Notes under the pieces: generated by a model
What the model was told of the DNA's origin: nothing
Seen by the model: only the letters and a program-made list of their open reading frames with translations
Databases searched by the model: none
DNA from: CAIVAT01 sp964355945
Lineage (GTDB): Bacteria; Bacteroidota; Bacteroidia; Bacteroidales; FEN-979
Reading direction: 5' to 3'
Assembly: GCA_964355945.1 (NCBI GenBank)
Contig: CAYHGE010000006.1
Span: 1-64,000, forward strand
DNA: 64,000 nt
Made by a program: the position numbers and the translations under genes
In this document: piece after piece, positions 43,507 to 51,713 of the stretch
Numbering within the stretch: the stretch's first letter is position 1
Layout of the letters: every line of letters begins with the position of its first letter

Positions 43507-44237
43507 GCATGATACAATTCGAGCAGGGCCTTGGCCAGAACTTCTATCGTTGCTGCGGGGGCTTTCTGGACAAAAATGTCGCCGTTTTCTCCATGTTCGA
43601 AAGCATACAGCACCAGTGTTACCGCATCTTCCAGGGTCATCATGAACCGCGTCATGTTCGGATCTGTCAGGGTGATGGGTTCTCCTCTCCTTATCTGCTC
43701 AATAAACAAGGGGATTACAGAACCCCTTGAAGCCATGACGTTTCCATAGCGTGTTCCGCAGAAGGTTGTACCACTTCCAACAAGGTTCCGGCTTTTGGCT
43801 ACCATCACCTTTTCGCTCAGGGCTTTCGACATACCCATGGCATTGATCGGATAGACAGCCTTATCCGTACTCAGCACGATCACATTTTTCACTCCGTTTT
43901 CCAGGGCACTGTCGAGCACGTTTTCACATCCCATAACATTGGTTCGAACGGCCTCCATGGGAAAGAATTCACACGAGGGGACCTGCTTCAGGGCTGCCGC
44001 CTGAAAAACATAATCGACACCGCGCATGGCAGTGTCAAGACTGCGTTTATCGCGGGTATCACCGATATAATATTTGATCTTGTCGTTACGGTAATGCTGA
44101 CGCATATCATCCTGTTTTTTTTCGTCGCGCGAAAAAATTCTGATCTCCCGGATGCCGGTTTCCAGAAAACGATTCAGCACAGCATTGCCGAAAGAACCGG
44201 TGCCTCCTGTTATCAGTAATGTTTTATCGGTAAACAT
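43507..44237 (-). CDS. fnlA: FnlA/CapE-type UDP-GlcNAc 4,6-dehydratase/5-epimerase (3' end in gap)
   Basis: The first 243 residues are visible. SDR fold with GGTGSFG at 11-17, RIFSRDEKKQDDMR, YIGDTRDKRSLDTA and VLSTDKAVYPINAMGMSK. In place of the usual catalytic Tyr-x3-Lys there is Met-x3-Lys, which is characteristic of the inverting 4,6-dehydratases such as CapE and FlaA1, so the change is normal. RYGNVMASRGSVIPLF and MTRFMMTLEDAVTLVLYAFE are further signatures. It begins the pathway from UDP-GlcNAc to UDP-L-FucNAc. The gene is truncated only by the assembly gap. Confidence 0.92.
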
Positions 44238-44323
44238 GTTATGGGTGTTTGTTACTACTTTTGGAGAACATGAGATTGGCTCTGCACGGATGAAATCCCA
44301 TCATGCAGAAAGCTGCCGGGTGA

Positions 44324-45619
44324 CTAAAGGCTCCAGTAAGTCAGTTCCTCTATTTTATTCCTGAAAATCCCCTTTACGTCGATGAGTATTCCCTTTGGAG
44401 CCGCAATGGACTGGAAATATTTTTCAGTGAGTTCAAGATATGGTTTATGATTAACCGCCACGATGACCGCATCGTAATCCTGCTGAATTTCATTTGCAAG
44501 TCCAAAGCCATATTCATGCAGCAGTTCGTCGTGACTGGCATAAGGATCGGTCACATCAACCTGGATCCCATATTGTTTGAGTTCACTTACAAGATCAGCT
44601 ACCCTGGAGTTGCGTATGTCACTGACATTTTCCTTAAAGGTTGCTCCCATCACAAGGACCCTGGCACTCAGCACATTTTTACCGGCTTTGATGAGTTGCT
44701 TGACACACTGCTTTGCAACATAAAACCCCATGCTGTCGTTGACATACCGGCCGGCATTGATTACACGGGCATGATACCGGTATTCAGAGGCTTTATAGGT
44801 AAGATAATAGGGATCAACGCCAATGCAATGACCGCCAACCAATCCCGGATAAAATTTCAGAAAGTTCCACTTTGTGCCGGCCGCTTCGAGAACATCATAA
44901 ATATTGATATTCATGCGTCCGAAGATGATTGACAACTCATTCATGAAGGCAATGTTGATATCACGCTGGGCATTTTCGATGATTTTTGCAGCCTCAGCCA
45001 CTTTGATGGTCGGCGCCCTGTGAACACCAGGCTTAACAATGAGTTCATATATTTTTGCTACCTGCTCCAGAGATTCATCATCACAGCCTGAAACAATTTT
45101 AATGACGGAGGTCAGTGTATGCTCCTGGTCACCCGGGTTTATTCGTTCAGGGGAAAAGCCAACTTTAAAGTCCGTGATAAATTCCAGCCCCGATATCTTT
45201 TCGAGAATCGGAACACAATCCTCCTCGGTAGCCCCGGGATAAACTGTTGATTCATACACCACATAATCACCCTTCTTTAACACTTTGGCCACTGTGCGGG
45301 TGGCCGCAAGCAACGGACTGAGATCAGGGAGGTTGTGTTTATCAACAGGGGTCGGTACGGCAACAATATGAAACGAACATGATTTCAGATCATCCGGATT
45401 AGCCGTAATCAGGATATCCGTATCAAGAAATGCCGATGCATCCAGCTCTCCGCTTGGGTCAATGCTGTTTTTCATCATGTCAACCCGATCGGGTTTAATA
45501 TCAAAGCCCACGACTTTTATCTTCTTTGCAAATTCAAGTGCGATGGGCAAGCCTACATATCCCAACCCGATAACGGAGAGAGAAGAATTCTTGTTTAGCA
45601 GGGATTCATAAATTGTCAT
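44324..45619 (-). CDS. tviB: TviB-type UDP-N-acetyl-hexosamine 6-dehydrogenase
   Basis: 431 aa. NAD-binding GLGYVGLP near residue 18, VAVPTPVDKHNLPDLSPL, VVYESTVYPGATEEDCVP, the SPERINPGD motif and the catalytic Cys in GGHCIGVDPYY are all present, with a C-terminal UDP-binding domain. It oxidises the C6 hydroxyl of UDP-GlcNAc or UDP-GalNAc to a uronic acid, as TviB does in Vi antigen synthesis and WbpA/WbpO do in O-antigen synthesis. This predicts an acidic HexNAcA residue in the polymer. It lies 86 bases from fnlA and 143 bases from upxY. Confidence 0.9.
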   Translation of the reverse strand: MTIYESLLNKNSSLSVIGLGYVGLPIALEFAKKIKVVGFDIKPDRVDMMKNSIDPSGELDASAFLDTDILITANPDDLKSCSFHIVAVPTPVDKHNLPDLSPLLAATRTVAKVLKKGDYVVYESTVYPGATEEDCVPILEKISGLEFITDFKVGFSPERINPGDQEHTLTSVIKIVSGCDDESLEQVAKIYELIVKPGVHRAPTIKVAEAAKIIENAQRDINIAFMNELSIIFGRMNINIYDVLEAAGTKWNFLKFYPGLVGGHCIGVDPYYLTYKASEYRYHARVINAGRYVNDSMGFYVAKQCVKQLIKAGKNVLSARVLVMGATFKENVSDIRNSRVADLVSELKQYGIQVDVTDPYASHDELLHEYGFGLANEIQQDYDAVIVAVNHKPYLELTEKYFQSIAAPKGILIDVKGIFRNKIEELTYWSL

Positions 45620-45762
45620 AAACAGTATAAATTAGAGGTACAACGTAAATAATCAATTTTTCATTTGCTGATACAGCTTCGCCCTTTCGGTCACATAAAC
45701 CTGGCAACAATTCAATACGCAAAATGCTAAATTCAGGATAAAAAATCAGCCTGAGTTCAGCA

Positions 45763-46305
45763 CTATTTCACTATTTCAATCAGCATTGGTGAAATGGTGA
45801 GTTTAAGAACCTGGTTGAGATGATCGATTCGGACAATGACCTTGTTTTTATTGGAAACATTGACCAGTTCACCCATAAAACCCTGCAACGGTCCTGCATT
45901 TACCCTGACCCGGACGCCGGGCTGAAAGGTATCCGGGATACATTCAACTTGCAGGTTGGAACCAGTTATTATTTTTAAGATATTAATCTGACGATCAGGG
46001 ATCGTAGCAGGTTTCCCTGAAAACCAGACATACCGGACAGCTCCCGGAGTGCTCAGAACGGTAAAATAATCACGGCTGGTCACCTTTACAAAACAATATG
46101 AACGGATAATAGGTTCTTCAACCATTTTCTTCCTGTCGCTCCATTGGTGCATCACCTTACGAAGCGGAACATAAGCCTCGATGCCTTTGGCAATCAACAG
46201 ATCCATTAGTTTCTTTTCAAACCGTGAACGGGTGTAAACTGCATACCAGGCTGGTGTTTGTTGGTCAATTGCAGGTATATTACCGTGATGCAGATTTTCT
46301 TCCAT
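45763..46305 (-). CDS. upxY: UpxY-family (NusG-like) transcription antiterminator
   Basis: 180 aa. The NGN domain starts at WYAVYTRSRFEKKLMDLL and includes VPLRKVMHQWSDRKKMVEEP and IRSYCFVKVTSRDY, and the C-terminal KOW domain has PGVRVRVNAGPLQGFMGELV. UpxY proteins in Bacteroides are made from the first gene of each capsule operon and let RNA polymerase read through the long operon. This gene is at exactly that position, first in the 20.7-kb minus-strand operon. No UpxZ inhibitor gene follows it. Confidence 0.92.
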   Translation of the reverse strand: MEENLHHGNIPAIDQQTPAWYAVYTRSRFEKKLMDLLIAKGIEAYVPLRKVMHQWSDRKKMVEEPIIRSYCFVKVTSRDYFTVLSTPGAVRYVWFSGKPATIPDRQINILKIITGSNLQVECIPDTFQPGVRVRVNAGPLQGFMGELVNVSNKNKVIVRIDHLNQVLKLTISPMLIEIVK

Positions 46306-46390
46306 AAATCAAATTTTCAGTGCGTACAATACTCCACAATGCCAGAAGATATTGTCAGCAACTGATATTCTCAGGGTATACTTTGAGTAG

Positions 46391-46398
46391 CAAAGATA
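46391..46398 (-). promoter_or_regulatory. Putative -7 element of the polysaccharide operon
   Basis: CAAAGATA on the plus strand is TATCTTTG on the minus strand, a perfect TAnnTTTG, with a leader of about 80 bases to the upxY ATG. No -33 box at ideal spacing, as may be expected if an activator is needed. Confidence 0.5.
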
Positions 46399-46500
46399 CT
46401 CAAAATAACATTTCACCTGCCACCCTTTATGACCAAATAATGCACAAAATCAATGTTATGGAAGAAACATAACACAGCGGTAAAGGAAATATTTCAATAA

Positions 46501-46524
46501 GGTGAGCAGGTGAGCAGGTGAGCA
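46501..46524. repeat. Three tandem 8-base repeats
   Basis: GGTGAGCA is repeated three times without interruption in the divergent spacer. The unit resembles the GTGAC-type tract found inside alaS. Confidence 0.8.
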
Positions 46525-46595
46525 TAAAATAATACAATTGTTGACCAGGATATCAGCACGTTAGCAAATAGGCAGCCGTATTCATACCGGTTAAT

Positions 46596-46627
46596 TTTGT
46601 TAATTAACCTGATTACCCTTATCTTTG
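46596..46627 (+). promoter_or_regulatory. Strong putative promoter of the carboxyltransferase gene
   Basis: TTTG (46596-46599), 20 bases, TATCTTTG (46620-46627), a full match to the Bacteroidota consensus, 27 bases before the ATG at 46655. Confidence 0.7.
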
Positions 46628-46654
46628 CACCCCTTGTAAAAAAATATTCTGAAA

Positions 46655-48202
46655 ATGAGCTTAAGAGCAAAAACCACGGAATTAAAAAGGCGTATGCAGG
46701 AAGCCTTTAAAGGGGGCGGAGAACAAGCCCTTGAAAAGCAGAAGGCCTCAGGAAAAATGACCGCCCGGGAACGCATTCTTGCCCTTCTTGATCCCAATTC
46801 CTTTCATGAATATGATCTTTTTGTAAAGCATGCCGGACAGGATTTCGACATGGATAAAAAATATTTACCCGGAGATGGAGTAATTACCGGGACAGGTTCC
46901 ATCAATGCCTGGCCGGTTTGTATTTTCGCACAGGATTTCACGGTAGCCGGGGGTTCTCTCGGTTTGATGCATGCCAAGAAAATCACAAAAATCATGGATC
47001 ATGCCATGAAGATGAAGGTGCCACTTATTGGAATCAATGACAGTGGTGGCGCCCGAATCCAGGAAGGTGTCAACTCACTGGCGGGTTATGGGGAGATTTT
47101 TTACAGAAACACCCAGGCCTCCGGTGTAATTCCTCAAATATCCGTCATTCTCGGGCCTTGTGCCGGCGGCGCGGTATATAGTCCTGCATTGACCGACTTC
47201 GTATTTGTGGTTGATAAGATCTCAAAGATGTTCATCACCGGTCCGGAAGTTATTAAAACAGTTCTTGGGGAAGAAATTTCCATGGAAGACCTCGGGGGAG
47301 CCCGTGTTCATGCTGAAATTACCGGGAATGCTCATTTTTTTGCAGAAAGTGAAATCGACTGTTTTGACCAGATCAAGCGTCTTGTGAGCTATATTCCCTG
47401 GAACAACGAAAAGAAAGCTGAAGTCTTTCCAAAAAAAGCGCCAAAGTCACGTCAGTACAAGCTTGACAGCATTTTTCCGACAAACCCGATGCAACCGTAC
47501 GACGTTCGCGACGTAATCAGGGCCATCGCCGATGACAGTGATTTTTTTGAAGTCCATGAAATGTGGGCCGCCAACATTGTAATTGGCTTTGGCCGTCTCG
47601 ATGGGCAAACGATTGGTTTTGTCGCCAATCAGCCGATGGTTCTTGCCGGAGTTCTTGACTGCGATTCAAGCGACAAGGCTGCACGGTTTATCCGATATTG
47701 TGATGCTTTCAATGTTCCACTGGTTACCCTAGTCGATTTACCCGGCTACCTGCCTGGCGTTGACCAGGAACATGCAGGGGTTATCCGCCATGGAGCCAAA
47801 GTTTTATATGCCTACAGCGAAGCCAGCGTTCCCAAAATAACCGTAATTCTTCGGAAGGCTTATGGAGGCGGATATATCGCCATGTGTTCTAATCATTTAC
47901 GTGCTGATTTTGTTTTTGCCTGGCCTACCGCAGAAATTGCCGTAATGGGTCCGGAAGGCGCTGCCAACATCATTTTCCGCAGCGAAATCAAAGCCAGTGA
48001 CAACCCTGAAGAGACACGCAAACGTCTGATTGAAGAGTATCGTCAGAAATTTGCCAACCCTTATGTTGCCGCTGCTTATGGCTATGTAGATGCCGTGATC
48101 GAGCCCAACGAAACACGCAACTATCTCACCCACTCCTTAACGCTAGCTCAAAGTAAAGTGGAGATTACCCCAAAAAGAAAACACGGAGTTCCGCCTTTTT
48201 GA
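46655..48202 (+). CDS. mmdA: Biotin-dependent acyl-CoA carboxyltransferase (methylmalonyl-CoA decarboxylase alpha / propionyl-CoA carboxylase beta type)
   Basis: 515 aa. Two crotonase-like carboxyltransferase halves: the first with QDFTVAGGSLGLMHAKKI, LIGINDSGGARIQEGV and ILGPCAGGAVYSPALTDF, the second with FVANQPMVLAGVLDCDSSDKAARF-type sequence and VDLPGYLPGVDQEHAGVIRH, then VILRKAYGGGYIAM. Length fits the family (about 515). It transfers CO2 between methylmalonyl-CoA (or propionyl-CoA) and the biotin of the carrier encoded next, probably in succinate-to-propionate fermentation or its reverse. The membrane beta and delta subunits of a sodium-pumping decarboxylase are not in the window. Confidence 0.93.
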   Translation: MSLRAKTTELKRRMQEAFKGGGEQALEKQKASGKMTARERILALLDPNSFHEYDLFVKHAGQDFDMDKKYLPGDGVITGTGSINAWPVCIFAQDFTVAGGSLGLMHAKKITKIMDHAMKMKVPLIGINDSGGARIQEGVNSLAGYGEIFYRNTQASGVIPQISVILGPCAGGAVYSPALTDFVFVVDKISKMFITGPEVIKTVLGEEISMEDLGGARVHAEITGNAHFFAESEIDCFDQIKRLVSYIPWNNEKKAEVFPKKAPKSRQYKLDSIFPTNPMQPYDVRDVIRAIADDSDFFEVHEMWAANIVIGFGRLDGQTIGFVANQPMVLAGVLDCDSSDKAARFIRYCDAFNVPLVTLVDLPGYLPGVDQEHAGVIRHGAKVLYAYSEASVPKITVILRKAYGGGYIAMCSNHLRADFVFAWPTAEIAVMGPEGAANIIFRSEIKASDNPEETRKRLIEEYRQKFANPYVAAAYGYVDAVIEPNETRNYLTHSLTLAQSKVEITPKRKHGVPPF

Positions 48203-48211
48203 TATTTGACT

Positions 48212-48240
48212 TTGCTTTTTGAATTTTAATTTTAAGTTAC
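48212..48240. repeat. Short AT-rich dispersed repeat, copy related to one in mutS2
   Basis: The spacer after mmdA contains TTTGCTTTTTGAATTTTAATTT and ends GTTAC. About 25 of 29 bases match 52452-52480 inside mutS2 in the same orientation by my alignment. Confidence 0.55.
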
Positions 48241-48245
48241 CTTTG
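48238..48245 (+). promoter_or_regulatory. Possible -7 element immediately before mmdC
   Basis: TACCTTTG matches TAnnTTTG but ends only 5 bases before the ATG at 48251, so transcription from here would give a nearly leaderless message. Confidence 0.35.
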
Positions 48246-48250
48246 GCCTT

Positions 48251-48568
48251 ATGGACGAAAACATAGAATTCATCGATTTCAAGTACGAGGAGATTTCTTA
48301 CAGAACTACCCTGACTAAGAAATTCGCCAACAGAACCCCATATACCCCACCCGACTCAAGAAAGATTGTTGCATTTATTCCAGGCACTATCCTCCAGGTA
48401 GTTGTAAAAGAAGGAGCTAAAGTAAAAAAAGGTGATACATTAATTGTTCTCCAGGCCATGAAAATGGACAATCATCTCCTCGCTGTCAGAAATGGAACAG
48501 TTAAAAAAGTATATGTTAAAAAAGGTGAAGTCGTCCCAAAACACCATTTACTTCTTGAGTTAAAATAG
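48251..48568 (+). CDS. mmdC: Biotin carboxyl carrier protein
   Basis: 105 aa. The C-terminal biotinyl domain (about 35-105) contains the biotin attachment site in VLQAMKMDNHLLA (Lys of AMKM) with the family's VKEGAKVKKGDTLIVL and KKGEVVPKHHLLLEL strands. The N-terminus is only a short linker without the Ala/Pro-rich hinge of larger carriers. Located 48 bases behind mmdA, it should carry CO2 for that carboxyltransferase. No biotin carboxylase is adjacent. Confidence 0.9.
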   Translation: MDENIEFIDFKYEEISYRTTLTKKFANRTPYTPPDSRKIVAFIPGTILQVVVKEGAKVKKGDTLIVLQAMKMDNHLLAVRNGTVKKVYVKKGEVVPKHHLLLELK

Positions 48569-48642
48569 CGGCACCTCAATATTCTTATTCCACCTCCCAA
48601 CCTTTTCGCCAATTCTCTTGTCATAAAGAGAAATAATGGCTT

Positions 48643-49044
48643 ATGCAATCAACGAATATCGATCTGAACAAAATCTCGGAGGTGCTTAGGGATCAATGCC
48701 CGTTCATTGTCTTTGCAACAATCTGCGGACTGGATGAAACAGGGAGACAAAATTGGCATGAGAAACCAGAATTGTCTGTATTTATCCGGGAAGATAAGGG
48801 AACCTGGTCGGCCTTGGAGCAAATTCTCCGGTCCCTCACAGGGATTATTCCTGACTCATCTTGTGATTTAACACTTCTTAACAAGGTGGATCCGGCAACC
48901 AGGTTCAGGGCCGCAAATGGTTTCTGCCTGTTTGTTCAAGATGGAAAGTACCAGCATTACCGGCAATTTGTGCAACATGCAAGCCTTGATTACCGAATCA
49001 TGCGCGCCAGGCAAAGGGTGATGGGGATTGTTGACAATGACTGA
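48643..49044 (+). CDS. Small protein resembling a degenerate minimal nucleotidyltransferase
   Basis: 133 aa. The C-terminal half (CDLTLLNKVDPATRFRAANG, then FCLFVQDGKYQHYRQFVQHA and DYRIMRARQRVMG) resembles MntA-type minimal nucleotidyltransferases, where V-D-L-x-x-L-N-x-A-x-P and a C-terminal FxxxxxxxYxD are normal. The catalytic GSxxxxxxSDxD stretch is not there: the matching region is IVFATICGLDETGRQNWHEK then PELSVFI. If the relationship is right, the enzyme is inactive. The usual HEPN/DUF86 toxin partner is not next to it; the next gene is convergent engB, 5 bases away. The family call is tentative. Confidence 0.5.
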   Translation: MQSTNIDLNKISEVLRDQCPFIVFATICGLDETGRQNWHEKPELSVFIREDKGTWSALEQILRSLTGIIPDSSCDLTLLNKVDPATRFRAANGFCLFVQDGKYQHYRQFVQHASLDYRIMRARQRVMGIVDND

Positions 49045-49049
49045 ACTGG

Positions 49050-49670
49050 TCAGTCTGCTGAAGCAATCTGACGGAGTGCATCCTCAATGGTATCCAGAAC
49101 CTCATCCCGGCCAAACCGGGTCTCAGATGAAGTTGGCAGTATCTTTGGAAGCTCATCCCAATGGGCGGAAAGTGCTTTCTGGTAGGCTACCAGATTGCTG
49201 GCTAATTGTGTTTTTGAAAGTTTGTCAGTCTTGGTAAACAGGATGACGAAACCAACCTCATTGTCGCCAAGCCAGTTCATAAATTCAATATCAATTTTCT
49301 GGGGCTCAAGGCGAGAGTCAATTAAAAGAAAGGTAAGTGCCAGATTTTCACGCTTTTGAAGATACAACTGGATAAGTCCTTCAAATTTCTCTTTCTGAGT
49401 TTTGGAGAGTTTTGCGAATCCATATCCGGGAAGGTCAACAAGAAACCATGAGGAAGTACCCGGAGAGGCAACCTTGAAATGATTTAACAACCTGGTTTTC
49501 CCCGGAGTACCGGAAACTTTAGCCAGTCCTTTCTGACCGGCGAGCATGTTGATAAGAGAGGATTTTCCCACATTGGAACGCCCTATAAAGGCAAATTCCG
49601 GAATCTCTTCCTTTGGGCAAAAGTTTAAAGAAGGACTGCTGCAAACAAACTCAATCTTGTCGATTTTCAC
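49050..49670 (-). CDS. engB: Ribosome biogenesis GTP-binding protein EngB (YihA/YsxC)
   Basis: 206 aa TRAFAC GTPase. G1 is GRSNVGKSSLIN, G2/Thr in TPGKTRLLN, G3 is DLPGYG and G4 is TKTDKLS; all agree with EngB. The protein helps assemble the large ribosomal subunit. It is the sole gene on this transcript, followed on the minus strand by nothing until the convergent small gene 5 bases away, and 44 bases downstream of the lipid acyltransferase gene on the same strand. Confidence 0.95.
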   Translation of the reverse strand: MKIDKIEFVCSSPSLNFCPKEEIPEFAFIGRSNVGKSSLINMLAGQKGLAKVSGTPGKTRLLNHFKVASPGTSSWFLVDLPGYGFAKLSKTQKEKFEGLIQLYLQKRENLALTFLLIDSRLEPQKIDIEFMNWLGDNEVGFVILFTKTDKLSKTQLASNLVAYQKALSAHWDELPKILPTSSETRFGRDEVLDTIEDALRQIASAD

Positions 49671-49714
49671 TATCGTTGGTATTTATCCCAAATATATGGA
49701 ATTTTTCGCACAAT

Positions 49715-50581
49715 CTACCTAAGATCATACACAATTTCACGAACCCACTCTGCCCACTGCATTTCACTCTTTGATTTATCGAAGGTTGTGTACGAAATCG
49801 GATCGCCTATCACCAGGGTGATGGTCTTGTTAAATTGCTTCACCATTTCGTCAACAAGATACAGCATTTCAATATTGGCATTGATTCCCAAATGCTTACG
49901 CCACAAAGCCAGGTTATAAAACCAATCGGAGTTTCGTCCTTCAACAAAAACCGGAATAATGTCCCGCTGATATCTTTTTGCTTTTTTTATGAAAGTGCTC
50001 TTCCATTCAAGATCCCGTATAATGTAAGACCCTTTGATTCGCTGTTTACGGGAAACAAGCCCGGCCGGGAAATAGAGGATCATCTTCTCTGAAGCGAAGG
50101 TGTCATTGATCAAACGGGCATTGTCGGTATTTCGTCCGTGTTTGTTGATCGGAATGAATAATGGTCGTAATCCTGGCACATTCATCAGCAGGTCGTTTAC
50201 CGGGAAAACAATGTCGTTTCTGATCTTACCCAGTCCGTGCATCAGTGCCATGCCGTCAAGCCCGCCAAGCGGATGGTTTGATGCAACAATGTACCGGCCG
50301 GCCGGCGGAATGATTGCGGCAGAGGGTGTTTTACCAGTCCGCTTGTCAACAATTTCAACTTTTACGCCAAATTCCCGGAGAATTGCTTCAACAAATGGCA
50401 ACCCGCTTTTATCGCGATTTCTCCAGATGTAACCATTCACATCATCCTGGTGGGTTATCCTTTTAAGGTAAGACAACACAAAACCAGGGATAATCCGAAG
50501 CAATCCGGGATTTTTAGCTGCAAAAAGCGACTCTATATCGATCAGTTTCTCGGGAATTACTGCATTTTCATCCTGTACCAT
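49715..50581 (-). CDS. glsA: PlsC-type acyltransferase, probable GlsA (glycine lipid O-acyltransferase)
   Basis: 288 aa. The acyltransferase motif HxxxxD is NHPLGGLD in IVASNHPLGGLDGMALMHG, and FPAGLVSRKQR gives the second (glycine-rich) block. It belongs to the 1-acylglycerol-phosphate/hemolysin-like acyltransferase group. It is divergent from, and 158 bases away from, a GlsB-like gene. In Bacteroides the neighbouring glsB and glsA genes make the N-acyl and O-acyl bonds of glycine lipids, so GlsA is the best call. A general membrane-lipid acyltransferase is the alternative. Confidence 0.72.
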   Translation of the reverse strand: MVQDENAVIPEKLIDIESLFAAKNPGLLRIIPGFVLSYLKRITHQDDVNGYIWRNRDKSGLPFVEAILREFGVKVEIVDKRTGKTPSAAIIPPAGRYIVASNHPLGGLDGMALMHGLGKIRNDIVFPVNDLLMNVPGLRPLFIPINKHGRNTDNARLINDTFASEKMILYFPAGLVSRKQRIKGSYIIRDLEWKSTFIKKAKRYQRDIIPVFVEGRNSDWFYNLALWRKHLGINANIEMLYLVDEMVKQFNKTITLVIGDPISYTTFDKSKSEMQWAEWVREIVYDLR

Positions 50582-50703
50582 GAAGCAAAATTACAAAAAT
50601 TGCTGCCAAAAATTAATTTGACTTTCAATCGCCCGATTTAGAAAGTTGATTTCAAGCTTCAATTTAATAATGGCAAAATAGCATCTCTGCAATTTAGTTA
50701 ACC

Positions 50704-50711
50704 TATCTTTG
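50704..50711 (+). promoter_or_regulatory. Putative -7 element for glsB
   Basis: TATCTTTG matches TAnnTTTG, 28 bases before the ATG at 50740. The -33 region is weak. Confidence 0.5.
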
Positions 50712-50739
50712 CATAACAATTCATCCATAAAACCGCAGT

Positions 50740-51708
50740 ATGGACCCCATCATTGCACCGGTCGACAAAAAGTTGCTTGAATCAGAATTGATTGACAGCA
50801 CGTTTTTACGAAACACCAACAATGGTCACAACAAGATTTATGTGTTTACTGCACACGAGTCGCCAAATCTAATGCGTGAATTAGGCCGGTTACGGGAAAT
50901 CACCTTTCGCGATGCAGGTGGCGGAACAGGAAAAAGTTCAGATATCGATGAATTTGACACGATGGAGGTGCCTTTTCATCAGTTAATTGTCTGGGATCCG
51001 GTTGAAAGTGAAATCACTGGTGGCTATCGGTTTATTCATGGCCGGGATATCCAGTGCAATCAGCAGGGGTGTGCCCACAGTGCGACAGCTGAACTTTTCA
51101 AATTCTCCAACAAGTTTACGAGAGATTACCTCCCCTTGAGTATTGAATTGGGAAGATCGTTCGTTCAGCCAAATTATCAGCCACTTGTAAATTTTCGCAA
51201 GGGGATGTATGCCCTCGACAATTTGTGGGACGGGCTGGGTGCCATGATCATTGAAAATCCTGACATAAAATATTTCTTTGGCAAAATGACGATGTACCCT
51301 GGCTACAATCAGATTGCCCGGGATATTGTTCTTTATTTCCTTCGCAAATACTTTCCTGATACAGAAACACTGATGCTGCCAATAGAACCGCTGGTTAGCA
51401 TTACGCCTGATCCGGTCATTGCCGAGATGTTTTCCGCCAGGACGTTTGAGGAAAATTACAAAATCTTAATCCAGGCTGTACGCCGTTATGGAGAGCATGT
51501 GCCCCCATTGGTTAATGCATACATGAACCTCTCTCCAACCATGCGGACATTTGGGACTGCAATCAATCATGGTTTTGGGGATGTGGAAGAAACCGGAATA
51601 TTGATACATATTGAGGATATCTATCCACGGAAAAAAGAGCGGCATCTGACAACCTATATTCAGAGGCTTTCATCGCTTAAAGGACTGCGATGGAGGAGAA
51701 AAAAATAA
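50740..51708 (+). CDS. glsB: GNAT-fold N-acyltransferase, probable GlsB (glycine lipid N-acyltransferase)
   Basis: 322 aa. The segment LGRLREITFRDAGGGTGKSSDIDEFD (shown in part as RLREITFRDAGGGTGKSSD) and the ITGGYRFIHGRD strand, then SIELGRSFVQPNYQ, place it in the OlsB-like/hemolysin acyltransferase family of GNAT fold. Bacteroides GlsB has this architecture and attaches a hydroxy fatty acid to glycine as the first step of glycine-lipid and serine-lipid synthesis. The neighbouring divergent PlsC-type gene would then be GlsA. No acyl-carrier protein gene is adjacent. Confidence 0.78.
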   Translation: MDPIIAPVDKKLLESELIDSTFLRNTNNGHNKIYVFTAHESPNLMRELGRLREITFRDAGGGTGKSSDIDEFDTMEVPFHQLIVWDPVESEITGGYRFIHGRDIQCNQQGCAHSATAELFKFSNKFTRDYLPLSIELGRSFVQPNYQPLVNFRKGMYALDNLWDGLGAMIIENPDIKYFFGKMTMYPGYNQIARDIVLYFLRKYFPDTETLMLPIEPLVSITPDPVIAEMFSARTFEENYKILIQAVRRYGEHVPPLVNAYMNLSPTMRTFGTAINHGFGDVEETGILIHIEDIYPRKKERHLTTYIQRLSSLKGLRWRRKK

Positions 51709-51713
51709 GCGTT

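Larger units (their letters stand above)
46306..46654. other. Divergent promoter region between upxY and the carboxyltransferase gene
   Basis: The 349-base spacer contains the candidate operon promoter on the minus side (46391-46398), a strong plus-side promoter (46596-46627), and three tandem GGTGAGCA units (46501-46524). No gene is seen. Confidence 0.7.

Noticed and set aside
42291..44237. A single 648-residue frame that reads as a fused FnlA-FnlB protein
   Set aside because: It crosses the 100-N scaffold gap. The two halves match separate proteins and both are short of their families' lengths at the gap, so the fusion is an artefact.
43507..44237. Loss of the catalytic Tyr in FnlA
   Set aside because: Met in place of Tyr (MxxxK) is normal in inverting 4,6-dehydratases such as CapE.
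46501..46524. Possible CRISPR or iteron array
   Set aside because: Only three 8-base units without spacers; too short for CRISPR and no replication genes nearby.
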